In this document: piece after piece, positions 1 through 9,697 of the stretch
How positions within the stretch are numbered: position 1 is the stretch's first letter
Layout of the letters: every line of letters starts with the position of its first letter
NCBI RefSeq assembly: GCF_018100805.1
Contig: NZ_JAGJEA010000006.1
Span: forward strand, 226,279 to 290,278
Source of the DNA: Aquimarina sp. MMG016
GTDB lineage: Bacteria > Bacteroidota > Bacteroidia > Flavobacteriales > Flavobacteriaceae
Length of the DNA stretch: 64,000 nucleotides
Direction: 5' to 3'
Notes under the pieces: generated by a model
Seen by the model: the letters and a program-made list of their open reading frames with translations, nothing else
The model's database searches: none
What the model was told of the DNA's origin: nothing
Made by a program: the position numbers and the translations under genes

Positions 1-2144
1 TTGGACAATTTCAACTAAAAACAAAAAAGGAGATTACCCATTTTAAAATCAGTTTTATAGGAAGAGAAACATCCATTCTAGCCTATTCTGAAATTACTGA
101 TCCAAAAAATATCATCATCTTTTTGAAAACTCCTATAAATGAATTGGATGAAGTATTTGTAAAAGCTGAACAGACTACCACACAATTAAAAATCGACAGA
201 AAAATCATCAATCTAGGGGCTGATCTGCAGCAGTCAGGAACAACAGCCTTAGAAGCCTTTGATCAAATATCTGAAATCCAAACCGACTTAGGATCAGGAA
301 CCCTTTCTTTACGCGGTAGCGGCAATGTACGTTTATTGATCAATGGTAAGCCCTCTGCTCTAAACGCTACAGAGTTATTAGAACAAATCCCTTCTTCATC
401 TATACAAAAAGTAGAGATTATTACATCACCCTCTGCAAAAAATCAGGCAGATGGTCTTTCAGGAATCATCAATATTATTCTTAAAAAGAACTCTGCTCAA
501 GGATTGAATCTGACTTTAAATACAGGAGTAGGTACAAAACGATACAACTATGGTATCGATGGCAACTATAATTTTTCGCCTATAAACTTTAGATGGAATG
601 CTTCGCAATCGGGAAGAGAAATGGATAGTAAACAAACCATCAATCAACAGTACCTTAATGGAAATACGCGAGATTTTTTTACTCCACATGACTATAATGG
701 CCTAATTAGGACGATAGCTTCTGGAATCGATTTCTTCATCAATGACAAAAACGAGCTTTCTTTTGATTTTAATCACACAAACGATTACCACACTTTTTAC
801 AACAACACCTTTTATACCAACGTAACAGGAAGAGAAGATTATATTTATACAAGAAACTCTTCGCACACTCATAAGACCACTAATTTTAACATCAATCACA
901 GAACAAACTTCAACAAACAAGGGCACTATATTGAATTTGATTATAACCTTACTAAAAACAAAAATATCCTTCCAGCTATAGATTTTGAAGATAGGGTTTT
1001 ACTTTTCAATGAAGAACAAAAGAATAATAATACACTTCATGCATTAGCATTAGACTATACTTTGCCAATTGGAGAAAAAACTCAAATAGAAACAGGATTT
1101 TCCTGGAATGGTAGAAAACTCAGAAGCTATAATTATTTTAATCCAATTCAGGAAACAGCAAGCACTGATGTTTTTAACTACAATGAAAACTTATTAGGAA
1201 TATATGCCTTGGCAAAATTCAATACAGGAAAACTGAGCTGGCAAACAGGATTACGTTATGAACATTTCATTTCTGACTCAGATAATACTCTAAATGGCCA
1301 GGCTACTAATCAAAAATTTTCAGATCTGTTCCCTTCGATTCATGCTTCTTATGAGGTTGATGAAACGAATAGTTTGAATATTGGTTATAGTAAAAGAGTT
1401 TCTCGCCCTAATTTTCATCATATCAACCCTTTTCAAATGGGAAATCAATTTTTTCAGTGGGTAGCTAACCCAAACCTAAAGCCTGAGTTTAGTGATAATT
1501 TTGAAATCAATTATCAATATAACAATAACAAATTTAATGCATCTGTTTCCACATTTTATCGTTATCGCACAGATGTAATCGAATGGTTAAGCGATATCAA
1601 TGAGGATGGTGTACAGTCCATAAGTTTCGACAATATTGGCAAAAAGCATTCTTATGGTATTGAGACAGATATACGTTACAAAATAACTCAGCATTGGAAT
1701 GCACAGCTATCAGGTAATTACTACCTCACAAACATCGACCAGGACATTTATCTTACCTGGAATCAATTGTATTCTTCAAGCATTATTCTAAAGAATACTT
1801 TTAAAATCAATAAAAATATCAGCACAGATATCACATATCGACATACTCCCAAAGACCAAAGAGCATTTAACTACAGAGAACCTCGAAATCGTTTTGACTG
1901 GGCAGTTAGATTAAAATTACTAGACAACAAATTAACGGCTAGTTTTAGAATTATTGATGTTTTTGATAATAATCTAATGTACAGAAATACAATAACACAA
2001 GATATAATACAAAACGAGGTTTGGCGCTTCCAATCACAAACCTTTGGAGTATTGTTCAGTGTGAACTATAAACTATTTCAGAATGAAGGAAAAATAAGGA
2101 ACAGAAAAGAACGAGATTATCAACACAATGGTACCACAGATTAA
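1..2144 (+). CDS. TonB-dependent outer-membrane receptor, 5' end missing
   Basis: The reading frame is open from base 3, so the gene begins before the window; a start at the first internal TTG (123) would cut into the protein. The visible part starts with the tail of a carboxypeptidase-regulatory-like domain. A plug domain follows (LSLRGSGNVRLLINGKPSAL, then SGIINIILKKN), and then a long beta-barrel with many aromatic, Asn-rich strands ending near the C-terminus. This is the Bacteroidota 'outer membrane beta-barrel' subclass of TonB-dependent proteins, which import a ligand across the outer membrane using TonB energy. The substrate cannot be told from sequence. A lipoprotein and a LytS/LytTR pair follow on the same strand, so joint regulation is possible (inference). 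Confidence 0.9.
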   Translation, partial: GQFQLKTKKEITHFKISFIGRETSILAYSEITDPKNIIIFLKTPINELDEVFVKAEQTTTQLKIDRKIINLGADLQQSGTTALEAFDQISEIQTDLGSGTLSLRGSGNVRLLINGKPSALNATELLEQIPSSSIQKVEIITSPSAKNQADGLSGIINIILKKNSAQGLNLTLNTGVGTKRYNYGIDGNYNFSPINFRWNASQSGREMDSKQTINQQYLNGNTRDFFTPHDYNGLIRTIASGIDFFINDKNELSFDFNHTNDYHTFYNNTFYTNVTGREDYIYTRNSSHTHKTTNFNINHRTNFNKQGHYIEFDYNLTKNKNILPAIDFEDRVLLFNEEQKNNNTLHALALDYTLPIGEKTQIETGFSWNGRKLRSYNYFNPIQETASTDVFNYNENLLGIYALAKFNTGKLSWQTGLRYEHFISDSDNTLNGQATNQKFSDLFPSIHASYEVDETNSLNIGYSKRVSRPNFHHINPFQMGNQFFQWVANPNLKPEFSDNFEINYQYNNNKFNASVSTFYRYRTDVIEWLSDINEDGVQSISFDNIGKKHSYGIETDIRYKITQHWNAQLSGNYYLTNIDQDIYLTWNQLYSSSIILKNTFKINKNISTDITYRHTPKDQRAFNYREPRNRFDWAVRLKLLDNKLTASFRIIDVFDNNLMYRNTITQDIIQNEVWRFQSQTFGVLFSVNYKLFQNEGKIRNRKERDYQHNGTTD

Positions 2145-2165
2145 AGAAAATAAAAATCAAAAAAC

Positions 2166-2858
2166 ATGAAGATAAGAATAAACAGTATACTTCTTACTAT
2201 ATCATTTATATTACTTATAAGCTGTAAACAAAGAGCATTACAACAAGAGGAAATTACAGCGCAGGAACTCTCTAAATGGAAAACACTAGATAAAGGTAAA
2301 AGCACTGTCAAAAATGATGAATTGATCATTGAAGAAACTAAAGGTTCTAATGGCTATTTTCTAATCAGTCCAAAAACCTATAAAGGAGATTTCATCATCA
2401 ACTATAAAGTAAAAGCTATGTCAGAGTCCTCGGTATTAATTACTTTATTCTCTGCTTCGCAAAAAAACGATACAGATGAATTAATTCTTCCCGAAAACGA
2501 TGCGTCTCCAGAAGAGTTCTGGCAATGGCGAAGTAATATGAAACATTATAACCTTACATTTAACAATAAGTCCCACGGATATAAACCATTTTTTTTTAAG
2601 AATATGTCTCCTCATTCCAGAGGTTTTTATCAAACTTTACCTGATAACATTACAGAAGTTGGAAAATGGTATGATGTAGAAATTGGAAAAAAAGGAACAC
2701 ATTTATGGTTCAAACTTAATAACAATATTGTTTTTAATGTAGAAGATTGCAATCCGCTTAACGATGGTCACCTTATCTTTAGAATTAGTGGAACTACTGG
2801 AGACAAAACAATTTTAGCCAAAGCAGCAATAAAGAACATTGTAATTTCTTATCAATAA
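2166..2858 (+). CDS. Lipoprotein with probable concanavalin-A-like fold
   Basis: The 230-residue protein starts with a short basic stretch, a hydrophobic segment and a lipobox LISC with Cys20, so it is a predicted lipoprotein. The remainder has the beta-rich look of a jelly-roll lectin/glucanase domain: SNGYFLISPKTYKGDF, a central EEFWQWRSNMKHYN stretch, and GKWYDVEIGKKGTHLWFKLN near the C-terminus. It reminds me of DUF1961/LamG-like sugar-binding proteins, but no catalytic residues can be named. It starts 21 bp after the TonB receptor gene and probably shares its transcript, so a role beside that receptor in ligand capture is a reasonable inference. Confidence 0.7.
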   Translation: MKIRINSILLTISFILLISCKQRALQQEEITAQELSKWKTLDKGKSTVKNDELIIEETKGSNGYFLISPKTYKGDFIINYKVKAMSESSVLITLFSASQKNDTDELILPENDASPEEFWQWRSNMKHYNLTFNNKSHGYKPFFFKNMSPHSRGFYQTLPDNITEVGKWYDVEIGKKGTHLWFKLNNNIVFNVEDCNPLNDGHLIFRISGTTGDKTILAKAAIKNIVISYQ

Positions 2859-2878
2859 AATGTAACTTACTCCTATTA

Positions 2879-3898
2879 ATGGAAAATAGAAATATATATC
2901 AAAAATTTGTAAAAGCAGAACCATATTTTCATGTTTTGCTCTGGTGTATGGTGTTATTTTATCCATATATAAAGTATTTAAAAAGAGACGGTGGGTACAT
3001 GATGTCTTTTACACACGAATTAAATTCTTTACTGTTTAAAATGACTATTTCTTATTTTTTATACCTATGGTTCTTTCCAAAGAAAAATAAAAAGAAATAT
3101 CTCCTAATTGTTATTCTTGCATATTTTATAAACGCATGTTGTTATGAATATTTTGATCGCTTCTTTCATGAGGGAGATACTCATTTCTGGAAACACTTTG
3201 CTGCCAATTCTTTGACTTATGTAAGCTTTGGAGTTGTTTTTTTCACAATCTACTCTTTAAAGAATGTATATAGAAAACAAGTAGAAATTGACAGATTGAC
3301 ACAAGAAAAACAACAAGCTGAAATAAAAGTGCTAAAGGCAAAAGTCAACCCTCATTTCTTATTTAACACATTAAATACGATTTATGCAAATGCACTAAGA
3401 AAAGACGATAAAACTCCAGATTTGATATTAAAACTTTCTGATGGGTTTCGATATGTATTACATGAGGGTCAAAAAGAATATGTTATGCTAAACCAGGAAT
3501 TACAGCATCTCAAAGATTATATCATTTTACAACAAGAAAGATTATCTAACAAAATAGTAGTTAATTTTTCTCAAGATATAGATAACGAAAAACAACAAAT
3601 ATCCCCTCTATTACTCATAGCATTTGTGGAGAACGCCTTTAAGTATTCTAGTATTATAAAAGGTAAAAACCATGTAATTGAAATTAGGGTCCTAGTAAAA
3701 AAAAATACACTTTTTTTTCTTTGTGAGAACTCTTTTAAAGAAAGCGCTAAGCAAAATATTGATAAAGAATGGAAAGAAAGCGGTATTGGAATAAAAAATA
3801 CTAAGAAGCGGTTGGAGCTGCTATATCCAGAAAGGCATCAATTGGAAATTGAAAAAGATAAAGATCGTTTTAAAGTAAAATTGGAAATTCAGCTATGA
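2879..3898 (+). CDS. LytS-type sensor histidine kinase
   Basis: The 339-residue protein has four predicted membrane segments in the first 130 residues and a short coiled coil. The His_kinase domain (PF06580 type) carries KVNPHFLFNTLN with the phospho-accepting His159. A reduced ATPase domain follows, with an N-box around FVENAFKYSS and a G-box in SGIGIKNTKKRLELL. This family autophosphorylates and passes phosphate to LytTR response regulators. The next gene is such a regulator and overlaps it by 4 bp (ATGA), so the two are a translationally coupled pair. There is no extracellular ligand domain, so the signal is probably sensed in the membrane (inference). Confidence 0.93.
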   Translation: MENRNIYQKFVKAEPYFHVLLWCMVLFYPYIKYLKRDGGYMMSFTHELNSLLFKMTISYFLYLWFFPKKNKKKYLLIVILAYFINACCYEYFDRFFHEGDTHFWKHFAANSLTYVSFGVVFFTIYSLKNVYRKQVEIDRLTQEKQQAEIKVLKAKVNPHFLFNTLNTIYANALRKDDKTPDLILKLSDGFRYVLHEGQKEYVMLNQELQHLKDYIILQQERLSNKIVVNFSQDIDNEKQQISPLLLIAFVENAFKYSSIIKGKNHVIEIRVLVKKNTLFFLCENSFKESAKQNIDKEWKESGIGIKNTKKRLELLYPERHQLEIEKDKDRFKVKLEIQL

Positions 3899-4572
3899 TA
3901 CATTGTTTAATTTTAGAGGATGAAGCTTCTGCAATTGAGGTATTACAAAATTATGTAGACAAGACCCCCTTTATAGATTGTTTAGGAGCTTATGAAAGTG
4001 GTTTGGACATACCTCTGGAACAATTACGGCAAACAGATCTTTTATTTTTGGATATCCAACTACCTGAGCTAAATGGGTTGTCCTTCTTAAAAACATTACA
4101 TCACCCTCCAAAGGTAATCGTCACCTCCGCCTATCCAGGATATGCTATTGAAGCCTTTGAAGAAGCTGTAACAGATTATTTAGTAAAACCATTTTCTTAT
4201 GAGCGCTTCTATAAGTCTGTCAGTCGTGTTAGAGGGCAGTTACTTCCTATTGAAAAGAATAAAAACAAACAGCTATTCCTTTATGCCGATAAAACCATCT
4301 ATAAAACTAATGCTGAAGATATTTTATTTCTAAAAGCAGAAGTAGATTATGTAAAAGTGGTGACAACTGATAAACAGATTCTTATTTTGGATAGTTTACA
4401 GAACTGGGAAGAAAAACTATCTAAACTTAATTTTATTCGCACTCATCGTTCTTATATTGTAAATTTGGATAGAGTAGAAAAAATTTCCAGAAATCAGATT
4501 TTTATTGAGAATGATGTCATTCCTATAGGAAGAACCTACAAAGAAAGTTTTATAAATACATTAAAAAAGTAA
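3895..4572 (+). CDS. LytTR-family response regulator
   Basis: The 225-residue protein has an N-terminal receiver domain with acidic pocket E8/D9, phospho-acceptor D53 in LLFLDIQLP, and conserved Lys98 in DYLVKPF. The C-terminal LytTR DNA-binding domain shows the usual FIRTHRSYIVNLDRV signature. It overlaps the LytS-type kinase gene by 4 bp and is its obvious partner. LytTR proteins bind direct repeats upstream of targets; no convincing repeat was identified here. The gene is followed by a hairpin that can end transcription toward fabI. Confidence 0.95.
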   Translation: MIHCLILEDEASAIEVLQNYVDKTPFIDCLGAYESGLDIPLEQLRQTDLLFLDIQLPELNGLSFLKTLHHPPKVIVTSAYPGYAIEAFEEAVTDYLVKPFSYERFYKSVSRVRGQLLPIEKNKNKQLFLYADKTIYKTNAEDILFLKAEVDYVKVVTTDKQILILDSLQNWEEKLSKLNFIRTHRSYIVNLDRVEKISRNQIFIENDVIPIGRTYKESFINTLKK

Positions 4573-4575
4573 AAA

Positions 4576-4604
4576 CCCCAATCTAAGGATTGAGGCTTAA
4601 TTTT
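4576..4604. terminator. Probable intrinsic terminator between lytTR gene and fabI
   Basis: CCCCAATC-TAAG-GATTGAGG forms an 8-bp stem with one mismatch, followed by TTAATTTT. It lies between convergent genes and starts four bases after the response-regulator stop codon. Confidence 0.6.
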
Positions 4605-4624
4605 ATATAAAAAGTATATATAGT

Positions 4625-5443
4625 TTATTCTTCATCTATAAACTTATCCATCACCAATTGGCTAACTCCCATATTAGAAAAACCGCCATCGTGATATAAA
4701 TTCTGAAGTGTTACTTTTTTAGTTAAGTCAGAAAACAATGTTACTGTATAATCTGCACAATCATCTGCAGTGGCATTACCTAGAGGAGACATTTTATCTG
4801 CATACTCTATAAAACCATCAAAACCTTTTACACCTTTACCAGCAGTAGTCGGTGTTGGAGATTGAGAAATCGTATTTACACGCACTTTTTTATCTCTACC
4901 AAAGAAATATCCAAAACTGCGAGCAATTGATTCTAAATACGCCTTATTATCAGCCATATCATTATAATCAGGAAATACACGCTGAGCAGCCATATAAGTC
5001 AACCCTACAATACTCCCCCAATCATTCATTGCTTCTTTTTTGTATAGTGTCTGCATTGTTTTATGAAAAGAAAGTGCAGATACATCCCATCCTTTTTCAC
5101 TCCAATCATAATTAAGATCTGTATAATGACGCCCCTTTCTTACGTTTACAGACATCCCAATAGAGTGCAAAACAAAATCTAGTTTACCTCCTAAGATCTC
5201 CATTGCTTTTTCTACTAAATTCTCTAAATCTTCTAAAGAAGTCGCATCTGCAGGTATTACCTCAGAATTGGTCTTTTCGGCAAGAGTTTTAATAGCTCCC
5301 ATACGCATTGCTACCGGAGCATTAGTTAGGACGAAACTTCCTCCTTCTTCAAAAACACGTTCTGCTGTTTTCCAGGCTATTGAACTTTCATCCAACGCCC
5401 CAAAGATAATTCCTCTTTTGCCTTTTAATAAATTGTGTGACAT
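4625..5443 (-). CDS. fabI: Enoyl-[acyl-carrier-protein] reductase (NADH), FabI
   Basis: This short-chain dehydrogenase of 272 residues catalyses the last reduction of each round of type II fatty-acid elongation. The N-terminal GIIFGALDESSIAWKTA is the FabI-type nucleotide-binding loop. The catalytic set is Tyr150 (GLTY), Tyr160 (FPDY) and Lys167 (DNKAYLES), matching the Y-Y-K arrangement of FabI rather than FabK or FabV. The length is close to other FabI proteins. It is transcribed alone on the minus strand, 78 bp downstream of recN. A TATCTTTA box in that gap could be a -7 element, but no well-spaced TTG goes with it. Confidence 0.95.
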   Translation of the reverse strand: MSHNLLKGKRGIIFGALDESSIAWKTAERVFEEGGSFVLTNAPVAMRMGAIKTLAEKTNSEVIPADATSLEDLENLVEKAMEILGGKLDFVLHSIGMSVNVRKGRHYTDLNYDWSEKGWDVSALSFHKTMQTLYKKEAMNDWGSIVGLTYMAAQRVFPDYNDMADNKAYLESIARSFGYFFGRDKKVRVNTISQSPTPTTAGKGVKGFDGFIEYADKMSPLGNATADDCADYTVTLFSDLTKKVTLQNLYHDGGFSNMGVSQLVMDKFIDEE

Positions 5444-5521
5444 TTAACTATAAATTAAAGTATGGTTGTATACGAAGCGGTAAAGATAACAAAACGACCT
5501 AAAACGCTACTATATTTTATT

Positions 5522-7177
5522 TTAATTAAATAACAATGACCTTGCATGCGTCAATGCTGAATCAGAAATATCCTTACCACCAATCATTTCTGCGATTTCT
5601 TTTATTCTTTCCTCCTCATTTAATAATTTAAGCTGAGTAACTGTTGCATCGTTAATATCTTCTTTAAAGACTTTATAATGGCTTTGACCATTAGCAGCAA
5701 TTTGCGGCAAATGTGTAATACTAAAAACCTGCAAATTCTTACTCATATCCATCATCAGATCTGCCATTTTATGGGCTACTTCACCAGAAACCCCTGTATC
5801 AATTTCATCAAAAATAATGGTTGGCAACTGTGCATATCTAGACAAAATAGACTTGATCGCTATCATAATTCTGGATAGCTCTCCTCCAGAAGCTACTTTT
5901 TTTAACTCACCAAAAGACCCTCCTTTATTCGCCGAAAACAAAAATTCAAGACTTTCTTTTCCATTAGATAAATATTTTTCTTGCAACTCTAAAGAAGCAT
6001 TAAAAGAAGCATTAGGCATCCCTAAAGCTTTTAGAATATCTTCTAACTCATTCGTTAACTTAGGTAATGCCTTGTTTCTTTTATCATGAATTTTTACCGC
6101 GACTTCATCTAACTGAGATTGTATAGTAGTTATTTCTTTTTTCAACTTATCTATATCATCAGAAAGTGATTCTGTCTTAGATACTTTTTCATGAAGCTCA
6201 TCTTTGATTACTATAAGTTCTTCTATAGTAGAAACAGCATGTTTTACCTGAAGATTATGAATTAATTGCAATCGTTGACTCAATTCTTCCAATTGTTCAG
6301 GGTCAGCTTCAAGTTTTTCCATCTCATCCTGCAACGAGGTGTTTACATCATCTAATTCTATGTAGATGCTTTGGATTCGATCAGAAAGTTCTTTTAACGT
6401 TCCGGAATACGTTTCTATTTTAGACAAATTAGCCTTGATTGCATTTAATTGATCAGACAAACCTATTTCTTCAGCATTAACCAAAGAAACTGATTGAGAC
6501 AAATACTCCTGAATCTCCTCGATATTATTTAACTGCTCATATCGTTCTTCTAACTCAGGTAATTCTCCAGGTTTTAACTTTCCTTCTTCTAATTCTTTTA
6601 AAAGAAAAGTATTATAATCATATTCTTTATTGAACTCTTCTTGACTCTCAATTAAAACTTTAACTTCTTTTTCTTTCTGCTTAAGTAATCTAAGACCACG
6701 TTTATAAGACTCAATTTCGCGATCCGCTCCTGCAAGAGCATCTAATACTTTAAACTGAAAATCACTAGAAGTAACTTCTAAAGTTTGATGCTGACTATGG
6801 ATATCGATTAATTTTTCTCCCAAACCAGAAAGCGATTGTAAGGTAACAGGAGTATCATTAATGAACGCTCTGGATTTACCTGAAGGCAAAATCTCACGTC
6901 TTATGATTGTTTCTTCTTCATAATCCAATTCTTCTTCCTCAAAAAAAGGTTGAAGATCATATTTAGCAATATCAAAAACACCTTCTATAAAACACTTAGC
7001 ACTACTATCTTTAACACTACTAAGATCTGCTCTTTTACCAAGCAATAATCCCAGAGCTCCAAGTAACAATGACTTACCAGCCCCAGTTTCTCCAGTAATA
7101 GTAATCAAACCTGAATCAAATGAGACCTGTAATTGTTCTATTAAAGCAAAGTTTTTTATTGAAAGTCCTCTAAGCAA
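5522..7177 (-). CDS. recN: DNA repair protein RecN
   Basis: This SMC-like ATPase of double-strand-break repair has 551 residues. The Walker A motif is GETGAGKS at residues 29-36. A long coiled-coil middle follows, then the ABC signature VASGGELSRIMIAI and the Walker B/D-loop FDEIDTGVSGEVAHKM near the C-terminus. The start is TTG: the in-frame stop lies only five codons upstream, and the family's usual N-terminus (M-L-x-x-L-x-I-x-N-F-A-L-I) begins exactly there. It is the last gene of the bamD-rpoZ-coaBC-porD-recN run, 76 bp after porD, an order I recall from other flavobacteria. Confidence 0.96.
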   Translation of the reverse strand: MLRGLSIKNFALIEQLQVSFDSGLITITGETGAGKSLLLGALGLLLGKRADLSSVKDSSAKCFIEGVFDIAKYDLQPFFEEEELDYEEETIIRREILPSGKSRAFINDTPVTLQSLSGLGEKLIDIHSQHQTLEVTSSDFQFKVLDALAGADREIESYKRGLRLLKQKEKEVKVLIESQEEFNKEYDYNTFLLKELEEGKLKPGELPELEERYEQLNNIEEIQEYLSQSVSLVNAEEIGLSDQLNAIKANLSKIETYSGTLKELSDRIQSIYIELDDVNTSLQDEMEKLEADPEQLEELSQRLQLIHNLQVKHAVSTIEELIVIKDELHEKVSKTESLSDDIDKLKKEITTIQSQLDEVAVKIHDKRNKALPKLTNELEDILKALGMPNASFNASLELQEKYLSNGKESLEFLFSANKGGSFGELKKVASGGELSRIMIAIKSILSRYAQLPTIIFDEIDTGVSGEVAHKMADLMMDMSKNLQVFSITHLPQIAANGQSHYKVFKEDINDATVTQLKLLNEEERIKEIAEMIGGKDISDSALTHARSLLFN

Positions 7178-7253
7178 AGGATAGAAAAATTAGGTTATTT
7201 ATAAGTAAGTAAAGATACTACAGTTTTAAAAAAAATTGCAAACAAATACTATA

Positions 7254-8141
7254 CTAAAACTTTATTTTTTTCCAGTTTTCTGAATATGTGGGTGCAATTC
7301 TATCCAATAAAGCAACCGAATCTGCAATATTAACAGAAGGTCCTCCGGAAAGAATACTTGAGATTTCATCAGCTTTAGCATCAAAAAACACTCTCATCAT
7401 GTAAGAATTAGGCCTTGTATTATTCATTTGTTTAAGCGGTTCTAAAGCCTCGATAATCATCTCTTTACCTTTTTTAAGATTATTATGCATAATATCTAAT
7501 CCTTCTCGATGATATCTGTACATAGCTGTTCTATATCCATCATAAGTCCCAGAAAGCAAATCATCATTAAGCTTGAACCTAGTTTGATTACCATCCTGCG
7601 CATTCCATCCAAGTGTATTACTCCCTTGAGCATTACCTACAATATTCTTGGCTTCCTGAAAATAACCGGTGCCACTATTAAGCTCAAATGTATCTGCATC
7701 TACCCCAAGTATAGTATATAAATAAAATGCAACAACTGATATCAAATTTGACTCAAAATTATTGGGGTTATAATTTAACGGCTGAAACTCTAAATAACTA
7801 AAATTAAACTGCTTATCATTAATATTAAAAATCGTTGTATTATAATTAGAACCGTAAACTGGTCTTGATGCCTGAACCTGTAAAGTAGCTGCAAAAGCAT
7901 CATTAGTAAAACTAGATATATTAATAAAGAAACTACAGTTGATACGCTCCTCTGTTCGATAATCAACTTCAGTCCACTTTGTATTATTTATAAATTCAGT
8001 TAAAGAGCGCTCTAGAGTTCTAAAAACTTGTAAATTAGGATTACCCGTTTGCTCAGCATTTACTCCAACTGTAGCATTAAACTCCTGGGCATTAAGATTA
8101 AAACCAAGTACAAAAAGTACAAAAAAAAGTAGTTTATGCAT
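7254..8141 (-). CDS. porD: PorD-like protein (DUF4835), type IX secretion associated
   Basis: The 295-residue protein has a 19-residue signal peptide ending LNAQ. The mature part is mixed and beta-rich, with conserved-looking stretches VYGSNYNTTIFNINDKQF, LISVVAFYLYTILGVDADTF and NSYMMRVFFDAKADEI. This is the DUF4835 family, named PorD in Porphyromonas, where it was linked to type IX secretion; the molecular role is not established. Here it overlaps coaBC by 8 bp and precedes recN. The family name comes from sequence memory, not a search. No T9SS C-terminal sorting domain was seen in any protein of this window. Confidence 0.75.
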   Translation of the reverse strand: MHKLLFFVLFVLGFNLNAQEFNATVGVNAEQTGNPNLQVFRTLERSLTEFINNTKWTEVDYRTEERINCSFFINISSFTNDAFAATLQVQASRPVYGSNYNTTIFNINDKQFNFSYLEFQPLNYNPNNFESNLISVVAFYLYTILGVDADTFELNSGTGYFQEAKNIVGNAQGSNTLGWNAQDGNQTRFKLNDDLLSGTYDGYRTAMYRYHREGLDIMHNNLKKGKEMIIEALEPLKQMNNTRPNSYMMRVFFDAKADEISSILSGGPSVNIADSVALLDRIAPTYSENWKKIKF

Positions 8142-9345
8142 TTTTTAGCTGATTAATTTCTTCAAATATATCTACAGCGACTTCCGCTTTAGTTTTAAGT
8201 TCAAACGCTTTAATCTCCAATTTATGATTAATCAAACTAACTTTATTGGTTTGCCCCTTAAAACCGGCTCCTTTATCATTAAGTGAATTTAATACAATTA
8301 AATCCAAATTCTTTTTCTTTAGTTTATTTTTTGCATTTTCTTCTTCATTTTCAGTCTCTAATGCAAACCCTACTAAGAACTGGTTTTTCTTTTCAGCTCC
8401 CATCCATTTCAGGATATCAGTCGTTCTCTCTAATTCTATTGCAAATTCGGCATCGGCTTTCTTGATCTTTTGATTTGATATATTCTTAGGTCTATAATCA
8501 GCAACTGCAGCAGACGCAATGGCAATATCACAATCACTATATTCCTTCACCACAGCTTCATACATGGATGCTGCACTAACAACCTTGACTATATTAATTA
8601 AACTATGATCAACCTTCAGCGCAGAAGGCCCTAACACCAAAGTCACTTGCGCTCCAAGATTTGCAGCTGCTTTAGCCAATTCAATTCCCATTCTTCCACT
8701 AGAATGATTACCAATAAACCGCACAGGGTCTATTGCCTCATAGGTAGGACCAGCGGTTATTAAAACTTTTTGATCTTTTAAAGGGAGTTGATCTAAAATA
8801 TCTTTCTCTATAAAATCTATAATATGTTCCGGCTCAGCCATTCTACCTTGCCCTATCAAACCACTAGCCAATTCACCTGACTCAGCTGGTATCATGATAT
8901 TACCAAATTCTTGTAGTTTTTTAAAAGTAGCACCTGTAGAAGGGTGCTGATACATGTCCAAATCCATCGCCGGAGCAAAATATACAGGGCATTTAGCAGA
9001 AAGGTACGTTGCCAAAAGTAAATTGTCGCTACTACCTGTTGACATCTTAGACAATGTATTAGCAGTAGCTGGAGCAATAATCATAAAATCTGCCCATAAT
9101 CCTAACTCTACATGATTATTCCATTCTGCGTTTTCATCTTCTTCATCAAAAAAAGAGGAAAAAACAGGGTTCTTGGATAATGTAGATAATGTAAGCGGAG
9201 TTACGAAATCTTTTGCTGCGGGAGTCATTACAACCTTTACTTCAGCACCTGCTTTTATAAACAAACGTACTAAGGATGCAGTTTTATATGCAGCTATACC
9301 AGCGGTGATACCAATTAAAATCTTTTTACCGCTTAAAATCGACAT
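8134..9345 (-). CDS. coaBC: Bifunctional phosphopantothenoylcysteine decarboxylase/synthetase CoaBC
   Basis: The 403-residue enzyme makes 4'-phosphopantetheine in coenzyme A synthesis. The N-terminal CoaC flavoprotein half shows GITAGIAAYK, the catalytic-His region EWNNHVELGLWADFMIIAPA, and PAMDLDMYQHPS. The C-terminal CoaB half begins near DQKVLITAGPTYEAIDPVR and has NHSSGRMG and the KIKK stretch used in CTP and substrate binding. The length fits the fused bacterial enzyme. It lies 4 bp from rpoZ and overlaps porD by 8 bp, so it is clearly within the operon that starts at bamD. Confidence 0.96.
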   Translation of the reverse strand: MSILSGKKILIGITAGIAAYKTASLVRLFIKAGAEVKVVMTPAAKDFVTPLTLSTLSKNPVFSSFFDEEDENAEWNNHVELGLWADFMIIAPATANTLSKMSTGSSDNLLLATYLSAKCPVYFAPAMDLDMYQHPSTGATFKKLQEFGNIMIPAESGELASGLIGQGRMAEPEHIIDFIEKDILDQLPLKDQKVLITAGPTYEAIDPVRFIGNHSSGRMGIELAKAAANLGAQVTLVLGPSALKVDHSLINIVKVVSAASMYEAVVKEYSDCDIAIASAAVADYRPKNISNQKIKKADAEFAIELERTTDILKWMGAEKKNQFLVGFALETENEEENAKNKLKKKNLDLIVLNSLNDKGAGFKGQTNKVSLINHKLEIKAFELKTKAEVAVDIFEEINQLKNA

Positions 9346-9349
9346 AGAC

Positions 9350-9682
9350 TTATAATGATTCTGAGTCTGCCTTAGTGTTTCTGTGGTAAATCTTACCTTC
9401 TAACCACTCCTGAACCGCCAAAGCGTGTGGTTTAGGTAGTCTTTCATAAAACTTAGAAACCTCAATCTGTTCTTTGTTTTCAAAAATCTCTTCTAAACTA
9501 TCATTATAAGTAGCAAACTCATCCAGTTTCTCAAGAAGTTCTTTCTTAATATCTGTATTGATCTGATTAGCTCTTTTAGAAATAATCGAAATTGCTTCGT
9601 AAATATTATCTGTAGGCTGATCTACTAAATTTTTATCAATTGTAGTAGTATTTACCGGTGCATTGCTTTTTTTCAAATCCAT
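9350..9682 (-). CDS. rpoZ: RNA polymerase omega subunit, Bacteroidota type
   Basis: The 110-residue protein contains the omega signature in divergent form: DNIYEAISIISKRANQIN, then a helical region rich in Glu/Lys and LPKPHALAVQEWLEGKIYHR at the end. Omega aids assembly of the RNA polymerase core by holding beta-prime. Bacteroidota omega is hard to recognise by general models but is typically placed between bamD and coaBC, exactly as here (15 bp after bamD, 4 bp before coaBC). Confidence 0.88.
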   Translation of the reverse strand: MDLKKSNAPVNTTTIDKNLVDQPTDNIYEAISIISKRANQINTDIKKELLEKLDEFATYNDSLEEIFENKEQIEVSKFYERLPKPHALAVQEWLEGKIYHRNTKADSESL

Positions 9683-9697
9683 CTTCTCCTAAGTTTT

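Noticed and set aside
4852..5115. Plus-strand ORF of 87 codons inside fabI
   Set aside because: It lies antisense to a well-conserved gene with intact catalytic motifs and has no recognisable protein pattern; a shadow ORF.
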